A DNA stretch of 64,000 nucleotides, from positions 1 to 64,000 of the forward strand of contig NZ_PJIZ01000001.1 of NCBI RefSeq assembly GCF_021596505.1, given 5' to 3'. This DNA is from Nostoc sp. CMAA1605 (GTDB lineage: Bacteria; Cyanobacteriota; Cyanobacteriia; Cyanobacteriales; Nostocaceae). The translations under genes were made by a program, and so were the position numbers. Of the stretch, positions 48,553 to 57,092 are shown piece by piece. The number at the start of each line of letters is the position of its first letter. Position 1 is the stretch's first letter. Below the pieces are notes generated by a model, which made no database searches, had not been told where the DNA came from, and saw only the letters and a list, made by a program, of their open reading frames with translations.

Positions 48553-49347
48553 TTAACGCCACTTCTCATTCCAATCACCTGTCACATCAATACCACCAGG
48601 AACAGGTGTTAATTTTAATGAACCCCAATCAAAGTTATTACAAATTGTGCCGAAGTTAGTACCGCAAAGATCACCAGCACCATAACCAGCAGAAGAACGT
48701 GTTCCTAAATGGGAATAGGTAGCACCTTCCCAATTACCATTACCAAACCAGGTGGTGTTTTTGATTCCGACACGCAACACACAACGCAAACCATCACCAT
48801 TGCGGCTGTCTGAAAGGTCAGAAACTTGATATTGATCAAAATATCCACCACAGGTTCTTGCTCTGGGTAAGGGGTTGTAATTAGTGGTGTTAACTAATCG
48901 CCATTCTTCATTCCACGCACCAGTGACACGAATTCTTGCACCACCACTTAAAACCTGCACATTTAAATTCCCAGGGAAGTTACCGTTAAAACCTTCTCCA
49001 TTACCATGAATATCTGACGCAAAACCGACAAGATTACTACCTCTGTAGATGGCTTGTCCGACGTGGCGGTAAGTTGTCCCTCCCCAATTTCCTTCGCCGT
49101 ACCAAGCTAATCTAGGAATTCTTGTCCCTGGTTTACCTGCGCTCAATTTGACACAACGAATACCAACACCTTGATTTCCATTCAGAGATCGCACAATATA
49201 AGTACGCAGATGCGACCCGCAATTAAAATTTGCAGTTTGAACTAGTTTAAAGTTTTGTAATGTTGGTACTTGGGCTAGCGCAGTAGTTGCCGTAGTTAAG
49301 GCCACCATACTACCTAGTGTTAAAGATTTAAGTCCTAAGCGAAACAT
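48553..49347 (-). CDS. Exported protein with a duplicated Gly/Trp-rich domain
   Basis: The 264-residue protein has a signal peptide (about 1-25, ending ALA) and then two homologous halves of about 115 residues. Each half holds 'CG-x-(H/Y)-x-x-(T/Q)Y', 'GIRCV' or 'GLRCV', 'WYGEGNWGGTTYRHVG' or 'WFGNGNWEGATYSHLG' and 'VTG-W-NE-(E/K)WR'. Paired Cys in each half suggest disulfides in the periplasm or outside. No named family was recognised. It reads as a beta-rich secreted protein. It is convergent with the kinase gene. Confidence 0.7.
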   Translation of the reverse strand: MFRLGLKSLTLGSMVALTTATTALAQVPTLQNFKLVQTANFNCGSHLRTYIVRSLNGNQGVGIRCVKLSAGKPGTRIPRLAWYGEGNWGGTTYRHVGQAIYRGSNLVGFASDIHGNGEGFNGNFPGNLNVQVLSGGARIRVTGAWNEEWRLVNTTNYNPLPRARTCGGYFDQYQVSDLSDSRNGDGLRCVLRVGIKNTTWFGNGNWEGATYSHLGTRSSAGYGAGDLCGTNFGTICNNFDWGSLKLTPVPGGIDVTGDWNEKWR

Positions 49348-49429
49348 GATTCTTGTTCCATGTAGTAAAGTTTGTTGAGGTGTTGTTGAACACCTTCTGT
49401 TGTCCTATTAGGTCGGCCTCTAGTTTTTT

Positions 49430-50605
49430 ATGCAACCTCGGCAAAGCATTATTGAAATTTTTTCAACTTTTGTGCAGTTTGATGCCGATCGCTTCAGTCG
49501 GTGGGCGACGGAATCACGTTTGCGTCGCAGTATCCAAAGTTGTCTCCAGCAAACTCCCAAGGAAACTTCGGAATATTTTTGGGCATTGTACTGGTATAAG
49601 TTTTGGCAAGTGCCGGAAACTCAACCTTTAGCCAAGCAACATCTGACGGCTTATTTGCAAGAACCTTGTTATTGGACTTCCCAAAAAACCGCCGCCAGTT
49701 TTACCAGTACACAGTACAAACTTTCTGACTGTTTTCAAGTGGCGATCGCCCAAGTTGATCGAGTCCTCAAAGGCTTTAATCCCAGTCAATCTAGCACTCT
49801 GAAAAACTACGCCAGTATTATTTTCGGGAGTGCAATTCGGGAAACACTCCGCCAACGTCAGGAAGTTGATATCTGCACTGATTGGGGTTTATTACGCAAA
49901 ATCAGCCAAAAGCGATTAGAGGAATCTTTGCAAAATGCTGGTTTATCCCCAAGCAAAATTCACAGTTACATCCAGGCTTGGAATTGCTTCAAAACTCTGT
50001 ATGTCCCGACAAAAGCCGCTAATTCTCGCCAATTATCCCGCCCAGATGATGCCACCTGGGAAGCGATCGCTCAAGCCTACAATGCCCAAAATACACCATC
50101 AGTCAGCCCCAAAACCCTAGAAGAGTGGTTATTGTATGCGGCTAAAGCGATACGCAAGTATCTTTATCCCACTCCTGATTCATTAAATGCTACTAAGGGC
50201 GGTGATGATTCCTCGGAGATTTTAGATAATCTTCCTGGTACAGAACAACCATCTTTAATGCAAGAAATCATTGCCCAAGAAGAAGAACAGGCAAGGAATT
50301 CGCAGAAAACAGAAGTTAATCAAGTATTAATTAAAGCAGTATCTCAATTAGATTCGCAATTGCAAGAAATTTTACTTTTATACTACGGACAAAAAGCCAA
50401 TCAGGATGCGATCGCGCAACAATTAGACATCAAACAGTACACTGTTTCACGACGACTGAGTAAAGCCAAGGAGAATTTATTGCGATCGCTGGCTAGCTGG
50501 AGTCAGGACACACTGCATATTTCTCTCACACCGGACATACTCAAAGGTATGAGTACATTAATAGAAGACTGGTTACAGAATTACTACAATGTCTCGCCAC
50601 CCTAA
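49430..50605 (+). CDS. Sigma-70-like sigma factor (cyanobacterial group 3/4 type)
   Basis: The 391-residue protein has a helical N-terminal part, a region-2-like stretch around 'LKNYASIIFGSAIRETLRQRQEV', and a typical sigma region 4 at about 315-360: 'LDSQLQEILLLYYGQKANQDAIAQQLDIKQYTVSRRLSKAKENLL' in segments, with a clear helix-turn-helix. The order fits divergent sigma factors special to cyanobacteria rather than a housekeeping factor. It would direct RNA polymerase to a small set of promoters. It is followed 141 bases later by a DUF1822 protein, a common companion. No anti-sigma factor was identified by motif, though the DUF1822 protein is a candidate partner. Confidence 0.8.
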   Translation: MQPRQSIIEIFSTFVQFDADRFSRWATESRLRRSIQSCLQQTPKETSEYFWALYWYKFWQVPETQPLAKQHLTAYLQEPCYWTSQKTAASFTSTQYKLSDCFQVAIAQVDRVLKGFNPSQSSTLKNYASIIFGSAIRETLRQRQEVDICTDWGLLRKISQKRLEESLQNAGLSPSKIHSYIQAWNCFKTLYVPTKAANSRQLSRPDDATWEAIAQAYNAQNTPSVSPKTLEEWLLYAAKAIRKYLYPTPDSLNATKGGDDSSEILDNLPGTEQPSLMQEIIAQEEEQARNSQKTEVNQVLIKAVSQLDSQLQEILLLYYGQKANQDAIAQQLDIKQYTVSRRLSKAKENLLRSLASWSQDTLHISLTPDILKGMSTLIEDWLQNYYNVSPP

Positions 50606-50746
50606 ACCATGCTAAAACTGTCGCAAACTCATTATTAAGATTTATAGATTTTTACCTCGGTTTGCCAAGGGGTGAATCATTCAAAATCTTCTTAATGAGT
50701 AAATTTTGAATTTTCAATTTTGAATTGATCCCCCGGAGTATGTACC

Positions 50747-51913
50747 ATGACTGCTAACCCCACCATCTTTACCTTTGCTGACTCAACGGGCTTGATTTTA
50801 GAAATCCCTAATCATCGCCAAAATCTAGCTAGTCAGTCTTTTTCACATCCTATTGCTTGGTATCAAGCCTATTTAAATGAAAATTGCTTGAGTGCAGTCT
50901 TGCCGTGGTTGCAGGAAGATTTTACACGCCAAGCAAAGGTATGGCCTTCTACCAATTCTCTAGCCAGCATTTGGGAACTGGTAAATGGAACTGCCGTAAA
51001 TATAGACGTATCTAGATTTATCTTAGTTCCCAGTGAGACTATTGACTTAAGTGAATTACGTGTACCTCAAGAGTGGGTAGATTTACCAAGTTGGGTAGGG
51101 GATTATTATTTAGCAGTGCAAGTAGATACGGATGCAGGTTATGTGCGGGTGTGGGGTTACTGTACCCATGCACAATTGAAAACTCAGGGCAAATATGATC
51201 CCAGCGATCGCACTTATACTTTAGATGCGAGTAACTTAACAACTGACATGAGTGTGTTATCTGTGGAATTACAATTTTGTTCCCAGACAGCTACACGCAC
51301 TCAACTAGCAACCTTACCCAGTATTCCCGTTACCCAAGCCCAAAACTTAATTACCCGCTTAGGAAATCCCGAAGTCATCACCCCTCGGTTAGCCGTCCCT
51401 TTTGAATTGTGGGGAGGACTAATAGAACATAGCGGATGGCGAACCAACCTCTATGAACGCCGCATCGGCTTACCAGAACAGCGTTCAGTGCTGCAATGGT
51501 TGCAAGCAGGCGTTTCCCAGACAGCCGAGGCGATGGGTTGGGGGAGATTGAACTTACAATTAAGTGCGGCTGGGGCGCGGAGTGTCGAAGGAGTACAACC
51601 TGGAATCACACTATCTCGCAGATTAGCGATCGCAGGACAAACCTACGAACTCTCAATTTCCCCCCAAGGCGAACCCGAAGCACCATCTTGGCGGTTCGAG
51701 TTACGCAACGCCACAGTCGGCGCAGTCATCCCCGGCGGCTTTAAACTCCGACTCCTCACCGAAGACTTACAACCATTCCCCAACAATGAAGATATAGCCA
51801 CAACCGCCGTCGAGCAACTTTTCGTAGAAGTCGCCCTCGAAGCTGGCGAAGGCATAGTGTGGGAAGTCGAACCACTTCCAGAAAATTATGACCGAGAAAT
51901 TTTAAAATTCTAA
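50747..51913 (+). CDS. DUF1822 family protein
   Basis: The 388-residue soluble protein matches the cyanobacterial DUF1822 family: N-terminal 'HPIAWYQAYLNENCLSAVLPWLQE' in segments, 'PSWVGDYYLAVQVDTDAGYVRVWGY', 'DRTYTLDASNLT', and a C-terminal beta-rich region ('GITLSRRLAIAGQTYELSIS', 'PGGFKLRLLTEDLQPFPNNEDIAT'). No catalytic motif is obvious. It follows the sigma factor on the same strand, which suggests joint control or a regulatory pairing. Biochemical role unknown. CCCCGGAG precedes the ATG. Confidence 0.82.
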   Translation: MTANPTIFTFADSTGLILEIPNHRQNLASQSFSHPIAWYQAYLNENCLSAVLPWLQEDFTRQAKVWPSTNSLASIWELVNGTAVNIDVSRFILVPSETIDLSELRVPQEWVDLPSWVGDYYLAVQVDTDAGYVRVWGYCTHAQLKTQGKYDPSDRTYTLDASNLTTDMSVLSVELQFCSQTATRTQLATLPSIPVTQAQNLITRLGNPEVITPRLAVPFELWGGLIEHSGWRTNLYERRIGLPEQRSVLQWLQAGVSQTAEAMGWGRLNLQLSAAGARSVEGVQPGITLSRRLAIAGQTYELSISPQGEPEAPSWRFELRNATVGAVIPGGFKLRLLTEDLQPFPNNEDIATTAVEQLFVEVALEAGEGIVWEVEPLPENYDREILKF

Positions 51914-51968
51914 GCTGTTGGGGGCTTTTTTTATTGATAATGTGGATAAACATCATTTCTCTATCCAC

Positions 51969-52451
51969 ATGAGATTACGAGCTATGGGAGAAAAACACAA
52001 CCAACAAATGCGAGTCTGGGCTATGTTGTGTCATCTCTCAGCATTGTTAGCTTGGATACTATTATTTGGTTTAATTTTAATCGGTATTCCTTTATTTTTA
52101 CCATTGAACATCGCCGCCCCTCTCATGATTTGGCGACTGAGAAAAATTAAATATCCTTGGGTAGACTTTCAAGGTAGAGAATCATTAAATTTTCAAATTA
52201 CCTTAACGTTTTATATCGTCGTTGTCATCATGATTTCTCTGTTGCTAGTGCTAGCCAGTTGTGGTATTGCAGTAACTACTAACGGCGAAATTAATCAAGT
52301 AGACACAGTTTTAGACAGCTTATTATTTATTTGGATGACCTTTATTATCGCCCTATTTTTAATCCAATTATTCCTAGTTACATTTGCCGCCACCAAAGCA
52401 TACAACGGCGAACATTACCGCTATCCCTGCACCATGAGAATCTTAAGGTAA
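51969..52451 (+). CDS. DUF4870 family membrane protein
   Basis: A 160-residue protein with four hydrophobic stretches: 'RVWAMLCHLSALLAWILLFG', 'IPLFLPLNIAAPLMIW', 'ITLTFYIVVVIMISLLLVLA' and 'LFIWMTFIIALFLIQLFLVTF'. The phrase 'WVDFQGRESLNFQIT' between helices 2 and 3 is the hallmark of DUF4870. It is a small inner or thylakoid membrane protein of unknown role. The start may be ATG 51969 or ATG 51984; neither has a strong ribosome site. Confidence 0.8.
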   Translation: MRLRAMGEKHNQQMRVWAMLCHLSALLAWILLFGLILIGIPLFLPLNIAAPLMIWRLRKIKYPWVDFQGRESLNFQITLTFYIVVVIMISLLLVLASCGIAVTTNGEINQVDTVLDSLLFIWMTFIIALFLIQLFLVTFAATKAYNGEHYRYPCTMRILR

Positions 52452-52552
52452 ATTCCTTTTCCTCCTCCTTTGTCCCTTTGCGTCTTTGCGCCTTTGCGTG
52501 AGATAATCATACTCCTATGATACTCAGCATAAATTTCTAACTAAAAAAATTC

Positions 52553-53668
52553 ATGGAACTAAAAGATAAAATAGGTGTAGCAATTGTTGGTACAGGATTT
52601 GGTCAAAAAGTCCACATCCCCGCATTGCAAGCCCATCATCGCACAGAAATAACTGCGATTTATCACCGCGATATTAATAAAGCCCAAACCATCGCCACAG
52701 CGAATAACATCCCCCAAGCCTGCGACACACTTACAGATATTCTCGCTTTACCAAAAGTCCAAGCAGTCAGCATTTCCACACCACCATTTCTGCACTACGA
52801 AATGGCAAAACAAGTATTACAAGCAGGTAAACATTTACTACTAGAAAAACCAGTAACTTTAAACGTCACCGAAGCTAAAGAACTGTATCAATTAGCCCAA
52901 CAAAAAAATCTCATCGCCACAGTAGATTTTGAATTTCGTTTTGTTCCCGCATGGCAATTTTTTGCAGAATTATTAACATCAGGTTACGTTGGCAACCCAC
53001 GCTTAATTAAAATTGATTGGTTGGGTTCATCTCGTGCTGACACTTCCCGCCCTTGGAATTGGTATTCATCTCAAGAAAAAGGTGGCGGTGCATTAGGTTC
53101 TTTGGGTTCTCATGCGTTTGATTATATCTACTGGCTATTTGGTGCAGTCAAAAGATTAAACGCCCATTTAACTACAGCTATTCCCACACGGGTTGAACCT
53201 GCGACTGGGGAATTAAAACCTGTAGAAACTGATGATACCTGTCTCATCTCCTTAGAATTAGCTAATGGAACACCCTGTCAAGTTGCGATTAGCGCAGTGG
53301 TTCATGCTCCCCGTACCCATTGGGTAGAAGTATATGGCGATCGCGGTACTCTAGTTATAGGCAGTGACAACCAAAAAGATTACATACATGGGTTTAAAGT
53401 TTGGGGTTCTCAGCCAGGTAAACCCCTGGAAGAAATCGAAATTCCCCCAAGATTTTTATTTCCCCAACACTATGCTGATGGACGCATTTGTGCATTTTTG
53501 CGAGTAGTTAATCAATGGGTACAAGGAATTGATACTCAACAGCAAACTATCCCATCATTAAAAGAAGGGGTATACTCACAATTATTAATGGATTTATCCC
53601 ATCAATCTCATCAAAATTCCACTTGGGTAAATGTCCCAAGTTTAGACGAAACTATTAATCATATCTAA
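52553..53668 (+). CDS. Gfo/Idh/MocA family oxidoreductase
   Basis: A 371-residue NAD(P)-dependent oxidoreductase. The Rossmann motif 'VAIVGTGFGQKVHIPAL' is at 9-25, 'ISTPPFLHYEMAKQVLQAGKH' and the 'LLEKPVT' motif with the conserved Lys near 100 follow, and the C-terminal alpha/beta domain has 'GGGALGSLGSHAFDY' with the catalytic His. Members act on sugars, inositol, biliverdin-type or amino-sugar substrates; the substrate here is open. Its 3' end overlaps the convergent NIL-domain gene by 4 bases. Confidence 0.88.
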   Translation: MELKDKIGVAIVGTGFGQKVHIPALQAHHRTEITAIYHRDINKAQTIATANNIPQACDTLTDILALPKVQAVSISTPPFLHYEMAKQVLQAGKHLLLEKPVTLNVTEAKELYQLAQQKNLIATVDFEFRFVPAWQFFAELLTSGYVGNPRLIKIDWLGSSRADTSRPWNWYSSQEKGGGALGSLGSHAFDYIYWLFGAVKRLNAHLTTAIPTRVEPATGELKPVETDDTCLISLELANGTPCQVAISAVVHAPRTHWVEVYGDRGTLVIGSDNQKDYIHGFKVWGSQPGKPLEEIEIPPRFLFPQHYADGRICAFLRVVNQWVQGIDTQQQTIPSLKEGVYSQLLMDLSHQSHQNSTWVNVPSLDETINHI

Positions 53669-54321
53669 ATCCAAATAATATCTCCATGTAGAGAAGACGC
53701 GTCTAACCACAGGGGTAAATTCAGTTCTCTCAAATAATTAAAGCAAGCAAAAAGTTGCTGAGGTTTACCCCACAAGTCTAAATCAAACCAACCATCATTT
53801 TGCTGATTAGCTGATAGTGATGCAGCAATAATATTGACAGTGATGCTGAAGCGAGAAACTAATTCAAAAATCACTGGTGTCTGATAATAATCCTTCAAAA
53901 TACAAAGTTGTAACCGCAGACGGTGAGATTGTCCAATATAATCTCCATAACTTTGGTAAACAGGAGTACCTGTAGTCAGGGTAAATGGCGAAGACTGTTG
54001 TTGATTAATCTGGGATGGAGAGTCAGGAAACTCTTGATAACTCAACTTATGTTGTACATTACCAGCAATACCCAGTTCGATTAAATCGACTCCCAAATTT
54101 TGTAAATACAGCAGGCTATTACAAATATTTTCGGAATTTCCTTGCAGTTCTAAGTCAAACCAACCGTAATTTTCATCTGCTGCCAACATTGCTGCTTTAA
54201 TATTCACAGTCACACCATAGCGTGATATTAACCGCGAAATTATCGGTTGTTGTCGATAATGTTGGGGTATCCGAATACGGCTATCTACAGGGGTGGTTGG
54301 GGATGATTTATGACTGAACAT
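53665..54321 (-). CDS. Protein with two NIL-type domains
   Basis: The 218-residue protein consists of two repeats, each 'R-x-R-x-x-(x)-P-x-(I/V)-(S/F)-x-L-(I/V)-SR-(Y/F)-(G/S)-(V/I)-TVNI-x-AA-x-(L)-x-A-(D/N)-x-x-x-GWFDL-(E/D)-L-x-G'. This is the ferredoxin-like NIL domain known from the end of methionine-importer ATPases and in standalone form in cyanobacteria. The domains usually bind a small ligand or act as regulators. There is no ATPase domain. It ends 4 bases inside the oxidoreductase gene and is followed upstream on the same strand by a small conserved-looking protein gene. Confidence 0.75.
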   Translation of the reverse strand: MFSHKSSPTTPVDSRIRIPQHYRQQPIISRLISRYGVTVNIKAAMLAADENYGWFDLELQGNSENICNSLLYLQNLGVDLIELGIAGNVQHKLSYQEFPDSPSQINQQQSSPFTLTTGTPVYQSYGDYIGQSHRLRLQLCILKDYYQTPVIFELVSRFSITVNIIAASLSANQQNDGWFDLDLWGKPQQLFACFNYLRELNLPLWLDASSLHGDIIWI

Positions 54322-54354
54322 AGAAATATTCAATATAAATATATGTTTTTAGTG

Positions 54355-54597
54355 TTATTTAATGTTTAAAACTTGTCGAGCAACTTTGAGTTTTTTCCAA
54401 AGCGATTTGATTTGTTGATAAGCATCATCCAAAGATATTTTTCCTCCAGTTTGTAAACTACATATATAGTTAACTCTTTGAGAAAAATCTTGCAATTGAT
54501 GGTTAAAACTTATGTATTCGGGGCTAATCTGCCCATAATAAGGACTACGATTATATAAAAATTCATTTAGTTCGTTGTCCGAAGATTTTTGTTCCAT
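54355..54597 (-). CDS. Small helical protein, DUF7219-like
   Basis: An 80-residue helical protein: 'EFLYNRSPYYGQISPEYISFNHQLQDFSQRVNYICSLQTGGKISLDDAYQQIKSLWKKLK' in order. The phrases FLY-x-R-S, FN-x-x-L-Q-x-F-x-QRV-x-YIC and LxTGGKIS-x-x-x-AYxQIK match a small family found across cyanobacteria. No enzymatic motif is seen. It lies 33 bases upstream of the NIL-domain gene and should be co-transcribed with it. Confidence 0.7.
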   Translation of the reverse strand: MEQKSSDNELNEFLYNRSPYYGQISPEYISFNHQLQDFSQRVNYICSLQTGGKISLDDAYQQIKSLWKKLKVARQVLNIK

Positions 54598-54814
54598 AAA
54601 TATGCACTCTCCCTATGATGAACGAGTGAAGTTGGAAATAAATTAGTAGATGGATAATATACCCATCTACTACTAGTAATAGTTAGGAGACAACCGCACA
54701 GGAATACTTCAATGTCAAATACAAAGGAACTTAAATTACAGTAACTTGATTGGATTACCGTAGATTAATGCTACTCTCAAAGTATTGCATATGTAAGTAA
54801 GTAAATCAATACCT

Positions 54815-54854
54815 TAAACAAAAAAATACTGTAAGTCCATACACTTACAGTATT
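54815..54854 (-). terminator. Terminator of the sugar kinase gene
   Basis: A perfect 12-bp stem (AATACTGTAAGT and complement) with a 6-base loop is followed, on the minus strand, by a run of T. It is 118 bases after the kinase stop, with the AAAATCC array in between. Confidence 0.8.
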
Positions 54855-54884
54855 TGCAGATCATGAGTGAACAATCAACTAATT

Positions 54885-54960
54885 TTGGATTTTAGATTTT
54901 TCCTGGGGCTTGTACCCAAAAAATTCAAAATCCAAAATCCAAAATCCAAAATCTAAAATT
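54885..54960 (+). repeat. AAAATCC/AAAATCT tandem repeat
   Basis: About five AAAATCC(AAAATCT) units, the same type as between ndhA and ndhI at 5664-5725. Confidence 0.75.
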
Positions 54961-54971
54961 CGGCGGGTTAA

Positions 54972-55946
54972 CTATTTCCTATCCTTAAGAAAAGATGCGA
55001 CTTCAGCCGGAGTAGGTTGAGAAGCGATCGCACCTGGTTTGGTAGTAGTTAATGCACCCACTGCACTAGCGTAAGTAATAATACTTTTGACGGTATCAGC
55101 ATCACCAAGGCTATGGATACCTTTTTGACTGAGTTGATGGATAAATCCGGCTAAAAAGCTATCACCTGCGCCAGTAGTATCAGCCACAGGAACGTCAAAA
55201 GCAGGTAATTTACCTTCATTTTCACCTAAGCAATAGGCGCAACCATGCTCACCGTCTGTCACTAATACCCCTTCAATCGAGCCTAGACGGTAAGTGATTG
55301 CACCAGGGTCAGCAGTATCAAATAGCCATTCTGCCTCTTCCTTGGAGAGTTTCAAGAAATCGACGCGTTTAAATGTATCGTTGATTTTTTGGCGGGCGAT
55401 ATTTTCATCTTGCCAAAATACCGGCCGCCAATTGACATCTAGCACAATCTTTAAATCATACTGTTCAGCCAATGCTAAAGCGCGATTGATGGCTTTTTCA
55501 CTTTCAGGATAGGCTAATTCCAAAGTACCTAAAACCAGAAACTCTGCATCTCGAAACAGTGACTCTGGTAATTGCTTGGCTTGTAAGCGTGTATCAGCAA
55601 ATTCTGAAGTGTCATATTTACCAAAGCCAGCAAAAGTGCGATCGCCAGTTAAACTTCTTACCACATAAACTTGGCGTGTGGGCGCACTAGCATGACGTTG
55701 TATACCCGTTGTCTCTACACCTACTTCTTGTAGTAGCTGCACTAGTGCATTCCCTGGTTCATCTTCTCCAACACAACCCACAAATCCAGTAGGAGTTCCC
55801 AACTTCACCAAAGCACAGGCCACATTCGCTGGCGCGCCACCAGGGTAAGGAGTCCATGATTGCACTTCTTCCAGCTTTAGCCCTAACTGATCAGCTAAAC
55901 AATCAAATAAAATTTCACCAAGGCACAAAACACGGGGACTACTCAT
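54972..55946 (-). CDS. PfkB-family sugar kinase, fructokinase-like
   Basis: A 324-residue ribokinase-fold protein. N-terminal 'CLGEILFDCLADQ' and 'PGGAPANVACALVKLG' bind the sugar, and the C-terminal anion-hole motif 'DTTGAGDSFLAGF' contains the catalytic Asp. The 'GGAPANVA' and 'GEIL-D' pattern is closest to fructokinases, which feed fructose from sucrose breakdown into metabolism. ATG at 55946 is preferred; the 12 residues before it (from 55982) are not family-like. It has its own terminator. Ribokinase or another PfkB sugar kinase is possible. Confidence 0.85.
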   Translation of the reverse strand: MSSPRVLCLGEILFDCLADQLGLKLEEVQSWTPYPGGAPANVACALVKLGTPTGFVGCVGEDEPGNALVQLLQEVGVETTGIQRHASAPTRQVYVVRSLTGDRTFAGFGKYDTSEFADTRLQAKQLPESLFRDAEFLVLGTLELAYPESEKAINRALALAEQYDLKIVLDVNWRPVFWQDENIARQKINDTFKRVDFLKLSKEEAEWLFDTADPGAITYRLGSIEGVLVTDGEHGCAYCLGENEGKLPAFDVPVADTTGAGDSFLAGFIHQLSQKGIHSLGDADTVKSIITYASAVGALTTTKPGAIASQPTPAEVASFLKDRK

Positions 55947-56362
55947 CTCAATCTTAGCCTTACAAAAGGACTGCAATCTCATTCTAGATTTTCGCAGTGT
56001 TCTTGCTAAAAGGGATTGGGTATTGGGGACTGGGGACTGGGGACTGGGGAAATCTTAACTAGTAACATCAAATTCCAAGCTCTATTTCCTGTTCCCTATC
56101 AATAAATAACCAGTATAATCAATAACATAGTTCTGTTTTGGCTACGTGTTTACAGATAAGAATAATGCAGTATTTTTAATTAAAAAAGTAGTGCTATTTA
56201 ATATAAGTGCTGTAGAATTGGCGAAATTATCGTCAAACTCAAAAAGGAAAAAAATATTGTCAATCGTATTGCAGCTAACACTTGAAATGCCTACAGCCAA
56301 AAGAATCTTCTAGAATTAAGAAGAGTGATTAAGTACATATACCAAGGGAGGATAGAAAACTC
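55947..56362 (+). other. Divergent spacer with TGGGGAC repeats
   Basis: GACTGGGGACTGGGGACTGGGG near 56020-56050 is a short tandem repeat. The remainder is AT-rich and presumably holds the promoter of the PedR-like gene, whose ribosome site GGGAGGA is at 56346-56352. No gene seen. Confidence 0.6.
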
Positions 56363-56626
56363 ATGGCTGGTGGCGAGTCTCAGACCCCTGTTAGTCTGTC
56401 AGACAGAGAACTGCAAATTATCGACTTAGTGGCCGCTGGCTTAACTAACCAAGAAATTGCAGCGAAACTGGAAATTAGCAAGCGCACAGTTGATAACCAT
56501 ATCAGCAACATTCTCGACAAAACCCGAACTGAAAACCGAGTGGCTCTAGTTCGCTGGGCCTTACAGTGGGGTAAGGTCTGCTTGAATGATGTCAATTGTT
56601 GTCCTCTACCAACCCCAGACGAATAA
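56363..56626 (+). CDS. pedR: Small LuxR-type regulator, PedR-like
   Basis: The 87-residue protein is almost only a GerE/LuxR helix-turn-helix (about 10-70: 'LSDRELQIIDLVAAGLTNQEIAAKLEISKRTVDNHISNIL'), with no receiver domain. A short tail has Cys73, Cys79 and Cys80. Standalone LuxR regulators of this size in cyanobacteria include PedR, whose redox state follows photosynthetic electron transport through thioredoxin and a C-terminal Cys. The C79-C80 position fits. Family assignment is firm; PedR orthology is probable. It is monocistronic with a strong ribosome site. Confidence 0.8.
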   Translation: MAGGESQTPVSLSDRELQIIDLVAAGLTNQEIAAKLEISKRTVDNHISNILDKTRTENRVALVRWALQWGKVCLNDVNCCPLPTPDE

Positions 56627-57092
56627 ACCGATTGCAGACACTCTCAAGTGCATCTAGCATGGCAATTAATTTCGTCTGGCTACAGCAAGGCTGATTTTGA
56701 CTGCTTATTGTTTTCTCCTCACGCAATATTTTGTGAATCTCTAGCGCAAGTCTCACACAAGTCAAAATCTAGCAGAAGGTAAAACTTGGCTGTTTAGTTA
56801 TTGTGGGTGGCTGTTTTTCCCCGTTGGTACAGTTTTGTAACTAACTGTACTAACGGGTAATTTTGGCATATCAGAATTTATAAGGGGTGTAAGGGTTTAG
56901 GGGTGTGGGGGTTTAGGGGAAGAAAAAGAGTTTCTTCATATTTCGCTTGTGGTAGTTGCGCGAGTGGAAGGCTTGGAATTGTCAAAAAATATTGAGACAA
57001 TCATCAACAAAATTTAGCAACAATCCTTTGCCTCAGACGCTACATTGGTAAGAAATCTATATTGCTCCATCATCTTGAGGGGCGGTGTTTTT
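56627..57092 (+). other. Spacer with a GGGTGTAAGGGTTTAGG repeat
   Basis: 56880-56920 holds GGGGTGTAAGGGTTTAGGGG-type repeats. CCGTTGGTACAG...CTGTACTAACGG (about 56821-56855) is an inverted repeat that may end transcription of the PedR-like gene. No gene seen. Confidence 0.55.

Larger units (their letters stand above)
54598..54971 (+). other. Spacer with hairpins and AAAATCC repeats
   Basis: No gene. It holds a hairpin TAGTAGATGG...CCATCTACTA (54644-54672), the minus-strand terminator at 54815-54854 and an AAAATCC-type tandem array at 54885-54960. GTA-N9-TAC at 54760-54774 is close to, but not, an NtcA site. Confidence 0.65.

Noticed and set aside
54760-54774. Possible NtcA site GTA-N9-TAC
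   Set aside because: The consensus needs eight bases between the half sites and this has nine.
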